Shown here: piece after piece, positions 62,482-64,000 of the stretch | Layout: the number at the start of each line of letters is the position of its first letter | How positions within the stretch are numbered: position 1 is the stretch's first letter | Source of the DNA: Planctomicrobium piriforme | GTDB taxonomy: Bacteria; Planctomycetota; Planctomycetia; Planctomycetales; Planctomycetaceae | Length of the DNA stretch: 64,000 nt | Direction: 5' to 3' | NCBI GenBank assembly: GCA_945860955.1 | Contig: CAMATH010000006.1 | Location: 43,094 to 107,093 of the forward strand | Made by a program: the position numbers and the translations under genes | The notes under the pieces: model-generated | Databases searched by the model: none | Told to the model about the DNA's origin: nothing | What the model saw: the letters and a program-made list of their open reading frames with translations, nothing else

Positions 62482-63288
62482 ATGGAAGATCCGATTCAGG
62501 CGACCGACCCGGTCTCGGCACCACTCGACAATGCTCCCACGGCTTCCGCGGGGAAAGCCGCGAAAGCCCGCCGGGTCTGGCTTGAGGAAGACCGCCTGCT
62601 GCTGGAAGGCCCCCGCTCCCGTATTGCCGAGCTGATGCGGGTCCTGCGAATCCTCAAGGAGTTCATCGTCGGCTTCCGCCGGTTCCACTTTCTTGGACCC
62701 TGTGTGACGGTGTTCGGGTCGGCGCGATTCCCCGAGACGCATCCGCATTACCAGCTCGCGCGAACGGCGGGAGCCGAGATCGCAAAAATGGGTTTCAACG
62801 TGATGACCGGAGGCGGGCCGGGAATCATGGAGGCGGCCAACCGCGGCGCGAAAGATGTCGGAGGGAGGTCGATCGGCTGCAATATCGTGTTGCCCAAGGA
62901 ACAGGCGCACAACCCGTACATCGATCAGGTGGTGACTTTCAAGTACTTCTTCGTCCGCAAGGTGATGTTGGTGAAATACTCGCAGGCGTTCGTGATCCTG
63001 CCGGGAGGTTACGGCACGATGGACGAGGCGTTCGAAGCCGCCACACTGATTCAAACGCGCAAAATCTTCGACTTTCCCGTCGTGTTCATGGGTGTCGATT
63101 ACTGGCGGCCGCTGTTTGATTTCCTGAGACAAGACATGGTGCGAGCCGGGACAATTGATCCGGCGGATGTCGACCGGATGATCATCACCGATTCGATGGA
63201 GGAGCTGCGGGAGGCGTTGATGCAGTGTCCGTTCAAGGTGTTTGAAGGAAAGCCGTTGCCCAAACGACGGTGGTGGCTCGGGGAATAG
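62482..63288 (+). CDS. LOG family protein (TIGR00730, lysine decarboxylase-like)
   Basis: 268 residues from the ATG at 62482. GGGPGIMEAANRGAKDVGG and LPGGYGTMDEAFEA are the two signature motifs (G-G-G-x-G-x-M and P-G-G-x-G-T-x-x-E) of the LOG fold, whose plant members are cytokinin-riboside phosphoribohydrolases. A putative nucleotide-site stretch YSQAFVILPGG fits. An N-terminal ~60-residue extension is present, as in TIGR00730 proteins of other bacteria. The substrate cannot be read out. It is divergent from the MoxR gene (105-base gap). Confidence 0.9.
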   Translation: MEDPIQATDPVSAPLDNAPTASAGKAAKARRVWLEEDRLLLEGPRSRIAELMRVLRILKEFIVGFRRFHFLGPCVTVFGSARFPETHPHYQLARTAGAEIAKMGFNVMTGGGPGIMEAANRGAKDVGGRSIGCNIVLPKEQAHNPYIDQVVTFKYFFVRKVMLVKYSQAFVILPGGYGTMDEAFEAATLIQTRKIFDFPVVFMGVDYWRPLFDFLRQDMVRAGTIDPADVDRMIITDSMEELREALMQCPFKVFEGKPLPKRRWWLGE

Positions 63289-63852
63289 CCGCCAGTTCCC
63301 AGCCGGCGGCAAAACCACCAGTGACGGCGGGTTTGCCGCCATTTCACGCCACCGAATGCCACCGAACGCCAATGGCAACTCTGCCGCGAAGCGGCATCCG
63401 AGCCGCGCCCGTCAGGAAGCGGTAATCGCCCCCCACTTCCAAAACGGCACGGCCCACCCAAAACCCTCCATTTTCAGCCGCCTCAAAGTCACCCCAGTCA
63501 AAAACCCACCGTTTTCAAACAAGTCGGCACGCAAACTGCCTGTGCTACGGCTGCAACCGACCTCACCCCCTCGCGGCGGGGTCCGTCCATCCCTTCCGCA
63601 GGAACCTGGCACCGGTGGCAGGAGGTGTGACAGCCCCGCCGCGAGAGTTTTTTCAGTTCTGCGCACGACCAAGCGAGAGGCGTTGCCGCAGAGCCACGCC
63701 CGTCAGAAAACGCTGATCGACAACCGCTTCCTGACAGGCGCAGCTCGGGAAATACGCTGTTTTCGTCAATCGACTTAACGCCACATCCGTTCATGATCAA
63801 CATTTTCCCCGATGCTGAAAACCCGCGACAATTCGCCAACGACCATCCTGGA
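63289..63852. other. Non-coding interval with hairpin-arm repeats
   Basis: About 560 bases lie between the LOG gene and the insertion-sequence end. One exact copy of the 20-bp arm CCGCGCCCGTCAGGAAGCGG lies at 63403-63422, and a decayed inverted pair at 63694-63713 and 63724-63743. The small ORFs within look incidental. Confidence 0.5.
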
Positions 63853-64000
63853 TGTCATTGGGCGCCCAAAACCGGCCAGTGAGGGGCGCCTCAAATCCGG
63901 CCAGGGGGGCAGGAGAGTTCGCAAGTCGTACGCTGGGTGTTTTCCCACACCCAGGAGACGACGATGGCGAACGAAATCAACATGTCCCAGAAACAGTCGA
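63853..64000 (+). mobile_element. Left end of an IS21-type insertion sequence (truncated by window)
   Basis: It appears to start TGTCATTGGGCGCC near 63853. Two direct ~20-bp repeats follow, GGCGCCCAAAACCGGCCAG (63861-63879) and GGCGCCTCAAATCCGGCCAG (63885-63904), the multiple-repeat arrangement of IS21-type ends. A Shine-Dalgarno site and a start codon follow. No right end or target duplication can be seen, so the assignment is tentative. Confidence 0.5.
63964..64000 (+). CDS. istA: IstA-like transposase, 5' fragment
   Basis: ATG at 63964 after CAGGAGACGACG. Only 12 residues are visible (MANEINMSQKQS), which is the kind of N-terminus common in IS21-type IstA transposases. It is too short for a real test and is cut by the window edge. 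The assignment rests mainly on the preceding end structure. Confidence 0.4.
   Translation, partial: MANEINMSQKQS

Noticed and set aside
1..64000. tRNA or rRNA genes
   Set aside because: No cloverleaf arms with a TTCRANY-type loop or rRNA-conserved stretches were recognised by eye; a tRNA search tool would be needed to exclude a weak one.

Overview
The window looks like a chromosomal segment of a planctomycete (Planctomycetota, most likely the Planctomycetales). This is inferred from gene content: two Tat-exported DUF1501 proteins, a giant Ser/Thr kinase fused to a sulfatase-modifying-factor-like domain, a secreted PQQ-type beta-propeller, a ThuA-domain protein, a SGNH/sialate-esterase-like protein, many secreted proteins of unknown role and short loosely organised operons. 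Coding density is high and both strands are used. I found no rRNA, tRNA or CRISPR array. About 43 genes are supported.

Layout. 1-3628: a truncated secreted-type protein, a strong terminator, and a thioredoxin-fold protein without its cysteines. 3640-5600: a repeat island with 188-bp direct repeats and a mobile-element-like repeat around an orphan gene. 5928-11083: PQQ propeller, RtcB RNA ligase, LepA and a PGPGW membrane protein. 11205-15200: a 1331-residue kinase/FGE-like fusion. 15452-21583: pyruvate carboxylase, a class C beta-lactamase-like serine hydrolase and a beta-helix protein. 21857-24494: a translationally coupled trio (ECF sigma factor, one-TM protein, Tat-exported protein). 24691-29426: two CsgG-like secreted paralogues separated by a 512-bp non-coding element. 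29605-38109: DUF1501, RimI, an HTH/acidic-repeat/TM protein, a STAS protein, a YHS-type lipoprotein, ArfB, a DJ-1/PfpI protein and an LRR protein. 38385-43349: a MoaD/ThiS-like protein coupled to a BNR propeller, a membrane protein whose 3' end lies in a repeat element, and a FAD oxidoreductase/ThuA pair. 43590-54790: HrpA helicase, an MFS transporter carrying an EF-hand insert, a DUF2071 protein, and two large proteins with glycine-rich tails (VWA+STN; DUF2135-like). 54847-63288: DUF1501, SGNH esterase, DUF1653, DprA, an unknown 629-residue protein coupled to a MoxR AAA ATPase, and a LOG-family protein. The last ~150 bases look like the left end of an IS21-type insertion sequence.

The most distinctive signal is a family of non-coding mobile-element-like repeats at 4797-5040, 24496-24613, 25715-26226, 40284-40754 and 56349-56476. 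Three of these loci share the outer end, starting near ATACTCCRCACGGCCG and continuing inward for about 30-45 bases, and two have matching inverted ends. The larger copies have a conserved core between ~50-bp inverted repeats that fold into ATCC...GGAT hairpins. One copy supplies the last 17 codons of a membrane protein gene and another separates the two CsgG-like paralogues. No transposase belonging to the family is visible here.

Among proteins, the pairs most worth following are MoxR AAA + 629-residue unknown protein, MoaD-like + BNR propeller, and the two neighbouring glycine-tailed envelope proteins.
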